From the NCBI GenBank assembly GCA_002989075.1, contig PSQN01000008.1, positions 404,861 to 468,860 of the forward strand: a DNA stretch of 64,000 nucleotides. Direction: 5' to 3'. Source of the DNA: Arthonia radiata (Eukaryota > Ascomycota > Arthoniomycetes > Arthoniales > Arthoniaceae). Each line of letters begins with the position of its first letter. Within the stretch, counting starts at the first letter, position 1. Of the stretch, positions 10,962 through 23,070 are shown in pieces. The translations under genes were made by a program, and so were the position numbers. The notes below the pieces were generated by a model. The model worked only from the letters and a program-made list of their open reading frames with translations. It was not told the DNA's origin and ran no database searches.

Positions 10962-12092
10962 ATGGCGTTTTACGCCTTGGATGAGTCTGGAAAGGCTCAG
11001 CAGCATGACTTGAGATCGATCCGCACAAGATCTCAAACCCATTGGCTGCCCAGCTTCTTCAACGACGCGGAAATCCCAACGTCGAGTGCAGCGGTGAATG
11101 TCTGTCCGCGTTCTGTCCATCTGACCAAAGCTGCTGCATCAAATTTGAAGCCAGAGACGATATACTACTTAGCATATGGCTCGAACCTCGCCGCGGAAAC
11201 CTTTCGTGGTCGGCGCAACATCCACCCAATATCTTCTGTCAACGTCGTGGTGCCAAGCTTGCGACTTGCCTTCGATTTGCCCGGAGTTGCTTACAACGAA
11301 CCATGCTTCGCAAATTCAGCGACACGGAAAGGCTACGACCCTCCTACCGCGTCTTCCGCAAGCCAGGCAGATAAGCCAGAAGCGCCCGTGACGCTCTCCT
11401 CAGATTCTCCCTCGTATCACAAGGATCGATGGAAGAAAGGGATGGTGGGCGTGGCCTACGAGTTAACACCCTCAGATTACGCACATGTCATTGCTACAGA
11501 AGGTGGCGGCGCATCTTATCAGGACGTCACCGTCGACTGTTACGTCCTGCCTAGAGGAACCGACGTCGTGCCGGAAGTGCCTGATACAGAGCCGATCACA
11601 GTTCACACGCTCTTTGCGCCACCAAAGCGGACGCCTGGCGGAGGTGAGCAACTCAGGCGACCCGATCCGAGCTATGCTCAGCCGTCAGCGCGATACTTGA
11701 AACTGCTTACAGACGGTGCCGCTGAGAACGATCTCCCGATGGACTATCGAGAGTACCTTGCGCAGATACGTCCATACCGGGTCACAAGTCCAAGGCAACG
11801 GATCGGGCGTTTTATCTTCGCCAGCATCTGGCGACCAGTCCTGACAACGCTCTTTGCATTGTTCAGCATGTTCAGTGATGAGAATGGTAAAGCGCCCCCG
11901 TGGCTTGCGATGCTAGCTGCTGCAATCTTCTCATCAGCCTGGGCGAGCTACGATGGCTTCTTCAAAGGCACATTTGGTGACGGAGAGCGCACAGAAAACG
12001 AAGGACCAGATTCGGTAACCGTTCAAAATGGACGTCAAGTCAGGACTCTCGCGAATGACAGTGATGAGAAGAGCATGCTGCAGCTGGTCTGA
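10962..12092 (+). CDS. gamma-glutamylcyclotransferase-like protein with C-terminal membrane segments
   Basis: One exon, 376 residues. The family signature YYLAYGSNL sits at residues 68-76, where the YGSN loop binds the substrate. The general acid/base Glu is expected in ATEGGGASY (Glu180). Family enzymes cyclise gamma-glutamyl groups and release 5-oxoproline from gamma-glutamyl peptides such as glutathione products. After the enzymatic core there are two hydrophobic stretches (about 290-308 and 318-335: FIFASIWRPVLTTLFALFSMF and PWLAMLAAAIFSSAW), then a short polar tail. That suggests a membrane-tethered enzyme, a form common in fungi. About 65 residues precede the domain, so the true start could lie further downstream. 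Confidence 0.8.
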   Translation: MAFYALDESGKAQQHDLRSIRTRSQTHWLPSFFNDAEIPTSSAAVNVCPRSVHLTKAAASNLKPETIYYLAYGSNLAAETFRGRRNIHPISSVNVVVPSLRLAFDLPGVAYNEPCFANSATRKGYDPPTASSASQADKPEAPVTLSSDSPSYHKDRWKKGMVGVAYELTPSDYAHVIATEGGGASYQDVTVDCYVLPRGTDVVPEVPDTEPITVHTLFAPPKRTPGGGEQLRRPDPSYAQPSARYLKLLTDGAAENDLPMDYREYLAQIRPYRVTSPRQRIGRFIFASIWRPVLTTLFALFSMFSDENGKAPPWLAMLAAAIFSSAWASYDGFFKGTFGDGERTENEGPDSVTVQNGRQVRTLANDSDEKSMLQLV

Positions 12093-12443
12093 CGAGCTTT
12101 TCGGACGTTTGTTTGAAGCCGGTGTGCGTCAAGTTCAGAACGGGAGTCTGGTACTCGGCGCCTTCGGTAACGCTAGCACGCTAGACTAGATGGAGAGAGC
12201 GGCCCGGGGCTCGCGCAAGTTGCCCCGCGTCGCGGTGTCAAGAAAGATTTCCAGACGGAGCGTGGTCATCCTCACTCACCTTACCTGTCATAGTATGCCA
12301 GTCGCAGTCATCCTGCTCGGTCACAATATGCCAGTCGCAGTCATCCTGCTTGGCACGCATATTTAGTTCAGCTTCAGCTTCTTTGCTGGTTGAATTCAAG
12401 GATCTCATCGACCATCTTCGACTTCGGCTCCCAAAAATCGCAA
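12093..12443 (+). promoter_or_regulatory. HIS1 upstream region
   Basis: 351 bp between the cyclotransferase-like gene and HIS1. It contains a GC-rich patch at about 12,200-12,235 and a 33-bp direct repeat at 12,294-12,359. No perfect TGASTCA site was found here. Confidence 0.45.
12294..12359 (+). repeat. 33-bp tandem direct repeat upstream of HIS1
   Basis: Two head-to-tail copies, 12,294-12,326 and 12,327-12,359, each beginning TATGCCAGTCGCAGTCATCC. They are identical over about the first 23 bases and drift at the end. They end about 85 bp before the HIS1 ATG. Confidence 0.85.
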
Positions 12444-13581
12444 ATGGACCTCGTCAACCAGTATATCCTCCTCTACCCAAAGGCTCTGATCTTGAAGGCT
12501 GATTCACTCCCAGCCTCAACGACCGCCTGTTGTTCGCGGTACCTAAGAGTGAGATTTCCTGACCCAGTCAGTCTTCTCGCCAAAGGTCGACGCTGACACG
12601 TCACAAAGAGGGCCGCCTTAACGCTGCAGTACTCGATCTGCTTTCCGGCAGTGATATTCAGTTCTCCCGCCATAATCGACTAGACATAGCGCTCGTGAAG
12701 AACCTACCCATCGCTCTGGTATTCCTCCCTGCGGCAGACATCCCCACCTTCGTCGGCGAGGGTCGTGTCGACCTGGGTATTACGGGCTATGACCAGGTCG
12801 CAGAACATGAAGCCGAGGTGCCACCTACAGCTACCACAGGCGTCGAGCAAGTGCTGGATTTAGGGTTCGGTAAATGCGCGCTCCAAGTGCAGACACCTGA
12901 AAATGGACTGCTCACAGAACCAAAATCGCTCATTGGCAAGAACGTCGTCACAAGCTTCACCAATTTATCGGAGCAATACTTCCAGCGATTGGAGAAGCAG
13001 TATGGAGCGCAAGAGAATGGAGTGGATGACAAGGGTGACACGAAATTGGGTGACACGAAATTGAAGACCAAGATCATCTACGCGAGTGGTAGCGTCGAGG
13101 CGGCTTGCGCATTGGGCGTTGCCGATGGTGTTGTGGACCTCGTTGGTTAGTGGCCCTTCTCCTGGAAATCCTAACTTCACATTCGCTAAGCCGCAAAGCA
13201 GAGTCAGGCGAGACGATGCGTGCAGCAGGCCTGCGAGCAATTGATACGGTCACACAATCCACGGCTATCCTCATCAAATCAAAACATCCCTCGGATCCAG
13301 CGCTCGTCAGCCTCATCGCCTCGCGCATACAAGGTGTCATCACCGCGCAGTCGTACGTGTTTTGCACGTACAACATACGACGCAATCATCTCGAGGCCGC
13401 CAGCAAAATCACACCCGGCAAACGCGCACCAACGATCACGACCTTGGAAGACAAGGAATGGGTAGCAGTCAGTGCGATGGTGTGGCGGAAGAGCGTGGCG
13501 ACAACAATGGACAAGTTGAGCGAGATTGGCGCCGAGGATATCCTGATCACAAAGCTAGAGAACACTAGAACTTCCTCTTGA
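12444..13581 (+). CDS. HIS1: ATP phosphoribosyltransferase (histidine step 1)
   Basis: Four exons: 12444-12460, 12514-12548, 12609-13145, 13202-13581; 322 residues in frame. After splicing the N-terminus reads MDLVNHLNDRLLFAVPKKGRLN, the conserved HisG entry. GEGRVDLGITGYD, the phosphoribosyl-binding region EAACALGVADGVVDLVE and the C-terminal ACT-like domain (AVSAMVWRKSVATTM...GAEDILITKLE) follow. The enzyme joins ATP and PRPP to give phosphoribosyl-ATP, the first committed and histidine-inhibited step of histidine synthesis, in the cytosol. Exons 1 and 2 are only 17 and 35 nt. A 15-bp tandem duplication at 13,033-13,062 gives a repeated GDTKL in a variable loop. The gene converges on the DAHP synthase gene. 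Confidence 0.96.
13033..13062 (+). repeat. 15-bp tandem duplication inside HIS1
   Basis: Two perfect copies of GGGTGACACGAAATT, in frame, adding five residues (GDTKL) to a hydrophilic loop of HIS1. Confidence 0.9.
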
Positions 13582-14218
13582 ACGAGCCGTGTTGAACCTG
13601 GGTAGACTGCCTCGGCACAACATGGAAGTCGAAAACAGCCGCGCGTAGCGCGAAGATGTGATGGATAGCCATTAAAAACATGGTTTCCGTACAGCTGTTT
13701 CTGAAGTTCATTTCTATTTCGATCAGAGTGTTGTGAGACAATGCCAGCGCGCTTGCTGTAGATAGTCACTTTTAAAGTAATAAGTTGATATGCGTGGACG
13801 CTCTCACCTACTCCCAAGGGCATCTGAGTCGCTTTCCAGATGCTGATATGCCTGTAAGCTAATTGTCAGTACGAAGGTTTCTATCAGCAGTTGTAGCAGC
13901 AGCAATCGGTTCAAGAACGAAGCTCAGGGTAGAGTGCCCGCGAAAGGGCCCTTCACATGATAATGAAAGGCTACAGGAAGGCAAGTGTGGATGCTCTGAG
14001 ACTTATGGAAGCCAATCAACAGTAATGTGGCAGACATCGAGCTGGGGAGAAAGCATATGAACGCCATTCATACGATTGGGCGTTGATGCTTGACGAGAAA
14101 TACTTAGACAACCAGCGCCGTGAAAGATACGCGTTTCAGTGCTACTGCGCTCCGCACTTTGCTTGGGTATATCAGAGAAATGGTGACCACTTCGAGCTTT
14201 CAACACCTGGCCCGGGGC
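13582..14218. other. intergenic between converging HIS1 and DAHP synthase genes
   Basis: 637 bp that should hold both 3' ends. It includes some AT-rich stretches (about 13,720-13,790); no gene, tRNA or repeat is recognised. Confidence 0.45.
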
Positions 14219-15442
<1,224 letters not shown>

Positions 15443-16392
15443 GGCTGAGAGACGATGAATTTTTGGAAACGGCGCGCTTGGAAAATATCAAGTGTAGCTA
15501 AATATTTCACGACACCGCGTTGAGAAACACCGATATCTTGAGAGCCTGACACCCTCAGAAGCATAGATCAGGGCTGAAAATAATTCCCATCTGAGTCAAA
15601 ATGAGCGAAAATTCGTCGGCCGAATGTCAAACATTGGGCGTGGTGGAGGTCATCTCGGGTTCAGCAGCCCGAGACCCATGATTGATGTTTCTCAAACATT
15701 CGAGTAGTAGCAATCTACACGTCACGAATGCTGCAATCCAGCATCGTACACTTCATAGAAAGCATCGAGATTGGGTTCACATTAGTAAGAGTAACCTCAA
15801 TGCCTTTGGAATTGCGTTTTGCCCTATATGTTAAATAAGACGGCTGACAAGACAACAACAACAAACCCTAGTGACATCAAGACGGATCCTTGGATCCATG
15901 TATACGGAAATCCAGCAGCTTCAGCATCCTTTGCACAGCATCCAGCGACGGAAGAAAGGTCTGTCGAGCCTCCTCAGCAATTCCCAGTCAGAGTCTGGTT
16001 GAACAAGCGATGAAGTAACGTCCACCATTATCCATCCTCCTCAAAGCACCTTCAATTTGAACAGTTGACGTTTGCGGAGTATGAAGGCCTAGTACTTAGC
16101 TTCTTCGTGGGCTTTAGGAAACATCTCTATGGTGAAGGAACGATGAATAAGGCAAGCAGTAAGAACAATACGATCGGGCGAACAATACGAAGCCCTCGCT
16201 TCCGAACGGCCATTGTCTATCAACAACATGTAATAAATTTGGCAGAGCTCGTATTGACACTTTCTTCTTGAATTTCGAGACTCACCTCGATGTCCACAAA
16301 TTCCAGCCGAACTCGCTTTTTATAGTCATTATATCTGTCTAAACATTACAGAAACATCGCCAACAGGTCCAGCGCTACCACGCTTCGTGAAT
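15443..16392. promoter_or_regulatory. divergent intergenic region, includes DAHP synthase promoter
   Basis: 950 bp between the DAHP synthase start and the Pro-rich secreted protein gene. No gene is supported; short frames at 15,819-16,271 lack any pattern. Confidence 0.45.
15592..15598. promoter_or_regulatory. TGAGTCA, Gcn4/CPC1-type site
   Basis: A perfect TGASTCA heptamer 150 bp upstream of the DAHP synthase ATG. In fungi this is the core site of the general amino acid control activator (Gcn4, CPC1, CpcA), which fits an aromatic amino acid gene. One 7-mer can occur by chance. Confidence 0.55.
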
Positions 16393-16755
16393 ATGAAAAC
16401 CACCAGCATATTCCTAACTCTGTTAGCGGTTGTGGGACTGGCTGCGGCTCTCGAGAAAAAGGTAGGAGACTACCCCGCGACGAATGCTCTCGAGGCCATG
16501 GGGTATGCGCCACCGCATAAGAACAACCCACCAGCACCCAAAAACCCAGCACCCAAGCCCCCACCTCCACCACCACCGCCACCACCGCCGCCGCCTCCTC
16601 CTCCTCCAGGCCATACGACCAACTACGGCTTCCACGGCATCGGATTCGGCAACGTGGTCGAGTACTCGTTGAAAGCACGAGACAACAAGCCAGAAGAGAC
16701 TACCGCGCCCGAAATGGTGACACCTGCACCCGAGATGGTGTCGTCCGAGCTGTAA
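16393..16755 (+). CDS. small secreted proline-rich protein
   Basis: One exon, 120 residues from the ATG at 16393. Residues 1-20 (MKTTSIFLTLLAVVGLAAAL) form a clear signal peptide. A run of about 17 prolines lies near residues 55-72, preceded by PPAPKNPAPK and followed by GHTTNYGFHGIGFG. The tail has two EMV repeats (APEMVTPAPEMV). No cysteine is present and no family is recognised. Polyproline runs occur in cell-wall and adhesive proteins, but no function can be assigned. The frame is supported by the signal peptide and lack of stops; expression is unproven. Confidence 0.6.
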   Translation: MKTTSIFLTLLAVVGLAAALEKKVGDYPATNALEAMGYAPPHKNNPPAPKNPAPKPPPPPPPPPPPPPPPPPGHTTNYGFHGIGFGNVVEYSLKARDNKPEETTAPEMVTPAPEMVSSEL

Positions 16756-17334
16756 GGAGTTCTCATGACCTTGGTGAATTGCAAAGACATCACACTGATG
16801 ACGTCTTTCACGTACGCTGGAAAGAAACCGAAAGAAGTCACGGTAGTTAGATATTTACCTTGAGACGCATTTTCGAGTTGGAACAGAATCGGTAGACCTT
16901 GCTTTGCGATCAATCTTCCGCGAATAATCGCTACTGCGCGTGTTCTTAGATAATCGCTGTCAGTGTCCTGAGCGTCCGTGGACGCTCACATCGGACTGCA
17001 GCAGAAACGAAATAGCTGTGCAAGGTAGATTAAGAACTGTCCACGATTGAAGTATCTTGGCTGTCCCTGAGAGCGATTGAAGCTGTTCCTGCGAGTGATT
17101 GAAGCCAACTGTCACGACTGTAGGCATACTCTTACCGTTTTCGACGTCGGGTGGTCGACTGAAGGAGTGTAGGGCTGACGAGTTACGCTATTCCCTTTCC
17201 GCTCAGTCGATGTCGAAACTTGACTACTCCTGCGGCAGATCAAGCTCTATCATTCTGTCAACCCATCCTCGTTCGAGCCTCAGTATCGCGTTGCAATTCG
17301 ATTTTCCGTCCTGTACGTAGGTCGTCTGGACAGA
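16756..17334. other. intergenic, CYT1 upstream region
   Basis: 579 bp before cytochrome c1. No protein-like frame stands out, and several short direct words recur (for example GCGATTGAAG near 17,050-17,105). Confidence 0.4.
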
Positions 17335-18585
17335 ATGTTGTCCCGCGCTGCAGTGCGATCGGGTTTCACCCTGAGCTCGGGTCGCAGTGCTGGCCAACGC
17401 AGCTTCAACGTACGTCGCCTTCTCATTGAAGATGCGAATACCAGACTAATCGTCGCGACAGCGATTTTATTCCTCCACATCACAAACACACGATGTACGG
17501 AGCCAGTCGCGAACGACGGCAGCAGCCATCGCTGCAACAGCCGTTGCCATTGGAACGGGGAGCTGGTACTACTACGCATACGAACGAGACGCTTTTGCCA
17601 TGACGCCGCAGGAAGAAGGGTACGCTTTTCTCATCTCACAATGGATCGATGATTGGATTACGGAAGGAGCAATTGCTAATTGCTAACATCTCACAGACTG
17701 CATCCAATCAAATACCCTTGGGAGCATGAGAAGATATGGAAGACCTTCGATCACCAAGCGTACGATAACCCAATCAAAACATACAGAGCAGCTGCTGACC
17801 TCGCTCCAGCCTCCGTCGTGGATTCCAAGTCTATCGAGAAGTTTGCTCGTCTTGCCACTCACTTTCCCGCATTCCTTACCGGACTTTGGTCGGAAACATC
17901 ATGACTGTCGATGAAGCCAAGGCATTGGCGGAGGAACAAGAATATGATACCGATCCCAATGATGAGGGCGAGATTGAGAAGCGTCCCGGAAAGCTATCTG
18001 ATTACGTTCCTGGCCCATACAAGAACGATGAAGCCGCCAAAGCTGCCAACAATGGTGCCCTCCCGCCGGATCTTTCGCTCATGGTCAAGGCACGACACGG
18101 CGGCTGCAATTATATCTTCAGTTTGTTGACTGGCTACCCGGAGGACCCTCCGCCAGGTGTAGAACTTGCCTCCGGCCTCAACTTCAATCCCTACTTTCCT
18201 GGCACCGGGATCGCTATGGCCCGCGTGCTTTACGATGGTCTCGTTGAGTACGAAGATGGCACTTCCGCAACCACGTCTCAAATGGCCAAGGATGTCGTCG
18301 AGTTCCTCAACTGGTCAGCCGAGCCAGAGATGGACGACAGGAAGAAGATGGGTTGGAAGGTATTGACAGTGCTCACATTTCTCACGGCTATGAGTATCTG
18401 GGTTAAGCGGTAAGTATCAGCGAAGAATGACGGGATGAAACGCAGCTAATGCCGAGTACAGATACAAGTGGGCGGTGCTCAAGTCAAGAAAGATTATCTA
18501 CAATCCGCCGATGTCGGCCAAGGAGCTGCACCCATCGACACCACGCCCTCCGCGAAAGCTAAGCCAACATGGCGGGCCTCACTAG
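17335..18585 (+). CDS. CYT1: cytochrome c1, heme subunit of complex III
   Basis: Five exons: 17335-17409, 17462-17619, 17697-17759, 17810-18409, 18462-18585; 339 residues in frame. The N-terminus is basic and Ser/Ala-rich with a hydrophobic sorting segment (AIAATAVAIGTGSWYYYAY), as in bipartite cytochrome c1 presequences. The mature protein begins near LHPIKYPWEHEK. Heme attachment is CSSCH at 111-115; the axial Met lies in FPGTGIAMARVL. DVVEFLNWSAEPEMDDRKKMGWK and the C-terminal anchor (TVLTFLTAMSIWVKRYKW) follow. The protein passes electrons from the Rieske protein to cytochrome c in the inner mitochondrial membrane. After the anchor, a 30-residue tail rich in Pro/Ser extends beyond the usual SRKIIYNPP ending. 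Confidence 0.96.
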
Positions 18586-19580
18586 ACGATGGGTTATTGT
18601 GGCGTTCAAAGAAGAGTGATCATCGTTCTCTACACAAGGACTCGACCGAAGAGTTCGTTGAATGTACGTAGGTCACCCGGGTAGAAACCAAGTGTATCAT
18701 CAAACCTGCATGCACAAAACCTCCGCAACCAAGTTCAATATTAGTGCAGTTGTTGCGGCTCTAGTTTTCCGAGCATGAGATCGGGTAGGACGACTCCCGG
18801 CCACTGGTCGTGTGCGCAGCGGCTTGGTGCATAAACACATGGGTGAAGACTACGATCTCCCGAGGATAGAATCGAATGCAGCTAGCGCATATCTGGCGCA
18901 AGAGATTTGGAGTGGACCCTGCAGAGAGCCGAGAACGCCATGGGCCCGTGCTGAGACTTTGATATCAAGGGAGTACTTGTACGGAAAGAACTCCGTGATG
19001 AGAGATTATCCACTCCCATGTCTCCACCCTTCGCTGTAAACATGCTAGCTGCACCGTCAAGCATACATAAAGAGGAGAGCAAAGCGCGTTCGTTAGGTGA
19101 GGCGCAAGAATAACGATGAGAGGCTGGCAATCTCAGCAAAGAAATATGAGACGTTTCGGAGCCGGGGTCGAGACGCGGCCGGAGTGTGATTGGTTGCTAT
19201 GACAGCGATATTACTTTGCAATTAGCTGCATCGAGAAGGCGACGGGCCCGCTAGTGGAGGTTAGCGTCGACTTTGGTCGGTGATATGAAAAGCTGGCCCT
19301 TTCTTCCGCCGCGCCATTTCAAGCGCTCGTTTCCCCAACGCGTCTGCTCTGCTACATCTCTTGATCGCTGCCCATCCACCCACGATCTTACGTCCGCTCT
19401 GTTTGCATCAAGTACGGAGTATTTCACAGAGCCTTGCAGAGTCCCCATCAGCTTCAGCTTCTCGAAGACAGCGTCCAACTACATCAATCCTCCGTTACAG
19501 AGGTAAGGCTTTTGGGTGTCGATCATTACGAAGATCATCCGCTTATCGTTCATTAGCCAGTCACTCAAACCTACGTCGAC
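18586..19580. other. intergenic, no gene seen
   Basis: 995 bp between two plus-strand genes. It carries one TACGGAGTA word at 19,413-19,421 about 160 bp before the next gene. No supported reading frame. Confidence 0.4.
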
Positions 19581-20226
19581 ATGCTCTTCTCAATGCTGTC
19601 TATCGCTTTTGCCGGCCTGATGGCCAGCGTCAGCGCACAGTCCGCCACCAGCGCGTACTCGTACACCATCTCCTCTACCGACCCTAAGGCCACGCCGGCT
19701 CTCCGAAACTCATGGTGTCTCGCGCAGACGAACACCTGCCGCCAGATTTGCGGAGGCGCTGCGCCTATCAACAGCTGCACCCAGGTACGTAGATATATCC
19801 GTCTGCCGCGGATGACTTGGCTGACTGGCCGCGCGGCGATAGGACACTCTCAAATACGACTGCCAATGTCCTGATGGCACACGGCCTGACATGACCCAAT
19901 ACAATGACACCCTCCCATTCAATGAGTGTCTGATCTACCAGCAGAACTGTGTTGCTGCCAACCCTACCGATGCTCAAGCCCAGCAGTCTTGCTTGGCCAT
20001 CCCATGCGGCGGCAAAGGATCCACCGAGCTTGCAGTCTCTACCAGCGCTTCCTCCACTTCAAGCTCTTCTGAGTCCGCGACTGGAGGTGGCTCGTCTGCC
20101 ACAGCAGCTTCTAGCTCGGCCGCAGCGACTGCCGGCGCGTCAACTCTACAAACTGCCTTCAACCCTTACGTTGTTATCAGCGGGCTCGTCGTTGGACTTA
20201 TGTTCTTGGGCGGTGTCGCTTTGTGA
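19581..20226 (+). CDS. predicted GPI-anchored Cys-rich surface protein (DUF7707-like)
   Basis: Two exons, 19581-19784 and 19843-20226; 195 residues. Residues 1-20 form a signal peptide ending near VSAQSA. The Cys-rich domain contains WCLAQTNTCRQICGG, then SCTQDTLKYDCQCPDGTRP and FNECLIYQQNC...SCLAIPCG, the pattern of a widespread fungal extracellular family (often labelled DUF7707). A Ser/Thr/Ala-rich stalk and a C-terminal hydrophobic tail (VVISGLVVGLMFLGGVAL) indicate GPI anchoring to membrane or cell wall. Function in the family is unknown; the family name is recalled, not searched. Confidence 0.8.
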
Positions 20227-20944
20227 GCGCAGGTGGAATGATGGGCAAACAGTGTGTTTTGAGAGCATTGCGCGGAAGCTTGTGGCTGTCACAAGCGCGA
20301 TTCTAAAGCGAGGAGCTTCGGTTTTCTGGGTTGCTACATGTAATGATTCTTACGAGGTCGAAGACGGAGTGTATGAGCTAGCATTGCATGAATCAGGCCA
20401 GTGGGGTTCATTAGTTCGTACCGCAAGGCGAAGTCATTCTGTTCAGCATCGCATCGCATCAACCGAATGGCACTCGAGTCTCGCTCGCGTTTGCACATGC
20501 ACCGCGAATTTTCGCCGAAGGCGAGATGAGGATAGGCATATGCTGGGCTGACAACGCCAGCGCCTTTCTATCACTCCATAACAATCGCGGAATATTATGC
20601 CAGCTTCTCACCTCGTTGAAGACACGCATTGAGCGACCGTGACCTAGCAGAGCCGCCCCATGGACTGCCCTGTGAGCTCCCATACGCTTGAAGCATGGGT
20701 TTTGTGACACCTCTTGCAGAGCGCCAACCACTTAACATCGGCGCTGCATTGGTGCTTGGCCACCTGCGATGAGCTCGAGTTGTTTCGTAGCGCCAGCCCT
20801 GATGACGACGCGTTGATGATATCAATCTCAACTAGGAGCTTGCGCCAGTTTACCTTCTTTGGCCAAGCTTGTCGAGCTTTTCCACCTCTCGTACCCGCCA
20901 AGCAATCTGTCCTTGCAGTCACGCGCCCACGAACTGCACCGACT
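20227..20944. promoter_or_regulatory. GPD1 upstream region with possible N-terminal extension
   Basis: 718 bp. The last 129 bases are open in frame with the dehydrogenase and contain an upstream ATG at 20816. The rest shows no gene. Confidence 0.4.
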
Positions 20945-22319
20945 ATGGCGACTCTAGCGCCGCACAGGAAGAAGCATAAGGTCACGATCGTGGGGTCAGG
21001 CAACTGGTAGGTCGCCGGAAGGCACGATTGTTCGGTTCCGTCATTCGTAATCGGTAGTTAACCAGGCATTCTAGGGGCTCAGCTATTGCAAAGATTGCTG
21101 CAGAAAACACAAAGGCGAATCCGGATGTCTTCGAGGAAGATGTGCAAATGTGGGTGTATGAAGAGGAGGTCTCCATCTCGAAGGGCTCAAAGCACCATGC
21201 CTCCAACAGCGACTTGACGGTAGGGCCACAAAAGCTGACCACTGTGATCAACCGCTTGCACGAGAACGTCAAATATCTGCCAAATGTGCCCCTCCCAAAG
21301 AACATCATTGCGAACCCCTCCATCACGGATGCAGTCAAGGACTCGACCATTCTCATATTCAACCTACCACATCAGTTCATTGCGAAGATCTGTCAGCAGC
21401 TGAGTGGGCATATTCTACCTTTCGCGCGGGGCATATCTTGCATCAAAGGTGTGGACGTGTCCTCGGAAGGCGTGTCGCTTTTCTGCGAGTCCATCGGGCA
21501 GAAGTTGGGTATATACTGTGGTGCCCTGTCTGGCGCAAACATCGCAAACGAGGTCGCCCAAGAGAAGTGGTGTGAGTCTACGATCGCATATGACCCGCCA
21601 CCAATGGACTCTCGACAGCCGCCTTCAGCCAGTTCGCGCACAACCTCGCCCAGTCCGCCTCCCCTAACGGAGCACAATGATTCCTCTGGCAGGCCGTCGG
21701 TGGTCAAACTGCAAGCGTTGCCGCAAGAGTATCTGGAGCTCTCGCACGATACCATGAAGAAGCTGTTCCACCGACCTTACTTCCATATACGCGTCGTGCA
21801 AGACGTGGCTGGCGTATCGCTTGGTGGTGCTCTCAAGAATGTCGTCGCGCTCGCGGCAGGTTTCGCAGAAGGCTTGGGATGGGGCGACAACGCCAAAGCG
21901 GCAATCATGCGTGTCGGTATACTTGAGCAAGTCAGGTTTGGAAAGATGTTTTTCCCTCAGACGTTCGAGCCTGGTACGATGCTTGAGGAGAGTTGCGGCG
22001 TGGCAGATATGATCACAAGCTGCTCGGGCGGACGGAATTTTCGATGTGCGCGAACATCAGTGCAGAAGCACATGAGCATCGAGCAAGTCGAGCAACAGGA
22101 GCTGAACGGGCAGAAGCTTCAAGGAACGACGACCGCAGAGGACGTCAATGCCTTCTTGAAGAGCCAAGATCGAGAGAAGGACTTCCCGTTGCTCACAGCA
22201 GTGTACAGTAAGTCTACTGTCATCGCTCATTCACCCGATACCTACTGACGTCCACGCTAGACATATTGCAAGGAAAGATCAAGCCAGAGCAGATACCAGA
22301 CCTGATAGAAGACAAATGA
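20945..22319 (+). CDS. GPD1: NAD-dependent glycerol-3-phosphate dehydrogenase
   Basis: Three exons: 20945-21006, 21075-22207, 22261-22319; 417 residues. The Rossmann motif GSGNWGSA is at 17-24, split by intron 1. [21 protein letters not shown], the catalytic-lysine region [21 protein letters not shown] and the [21 protein letters not shown] ending follow. The enzyme reduces dihydroxyacetone phosphate to glycerol-3-phosphate, feeding glycerol (osmotic stress) and lipid synthesis. A Ser/Pro-rich insertion of about 45 residues after [12 protein letters not shown] is of a kind seen in filamentous fungi. An in-frame ATG at 20816 would add 43 residues without any acidic residue, resembling a mitochondrial presequence. 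The start chosen here matches the usual MATLAPH beginning. Confidence 0.95.
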
Positions 22320-23070
22320 AACCGAAAGACGGACACGCACGAATGTGTTGTTTATACGGAGTACATAGCTACAACTACAGCTGTCAGCATCACCGAGCGG
22401 TTTCCACCATGTTGGACACTTTCCGTGCTACCCTGCATGACATGACAGGAATGCAGGTCGATCAGCTTGTTCGGAGGGATGGAGTAGCTGTTGAATAGGA
22501 AAATGACTGAGTGTGGGCTCTTTGAATACGAGTGACGCGCTGGCGTGGTGTTGTCGCAATGAACGCGAAGATGAGCCATGCGTTGCAACTCCAATGTCTG
22601 TACCCGGCTCCTAGCGTCTGATCCCTGCATTGAACGCTAGGTTCCGATGGCTGGACCCTCGGTAGCGCTCCAGCCCTAGCCGCAGAGCCTCATCTCAAAG
22701 CTTTGGCTAGCGTCTTCGCGTTTTTCCTCAACAGCAGCCATCCGCGCCTACTGTTTGTATTTCGAGACACTTGAAGCACTCCTGCTGCCCCAGAATTGGA
22801 AGCCTTAGAGATGGGCAATGCCGACATCAAGAGCGTGCCCGCCCTGAGTAGTTGCTAGGCCAGGACTCCGATGCTACTGCTGTTTCCCGCTGCTCGTTTT
22901 GTTGTCTTGATTTCCTACCTACACACTCTCATTCATCCTGCTCGCCTGTTTTTTGTGCCGGTACTACTCTGTCATTCCTTGTAACTGCATAGCCATCAGC
23001 ATCTGCACATTCTCTGCTCCAGTTCTGCTTCCCGCCCATTTACCCTTCCCTTCCGACTGGTTGATACAGC
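22320..23070. other. intergenic, GPD1 3' region and GDB1 promoter
   Basis: 751 bp. Contains TACGGAGTA at 22,355-22,363. Pyrimidine-rich stretches occur just before GDB1 (about 22,900-23,060), common in highly expressed fungal promoters. No gene seen. Confidence 0.4.

Noticed and set aside
10665-11120. Minus-strand open frame of 151 codons
   Set aside because: Overlaps the start of the cyclotransferase-like gene, no domain, unbalanced composition; a shadow frame.
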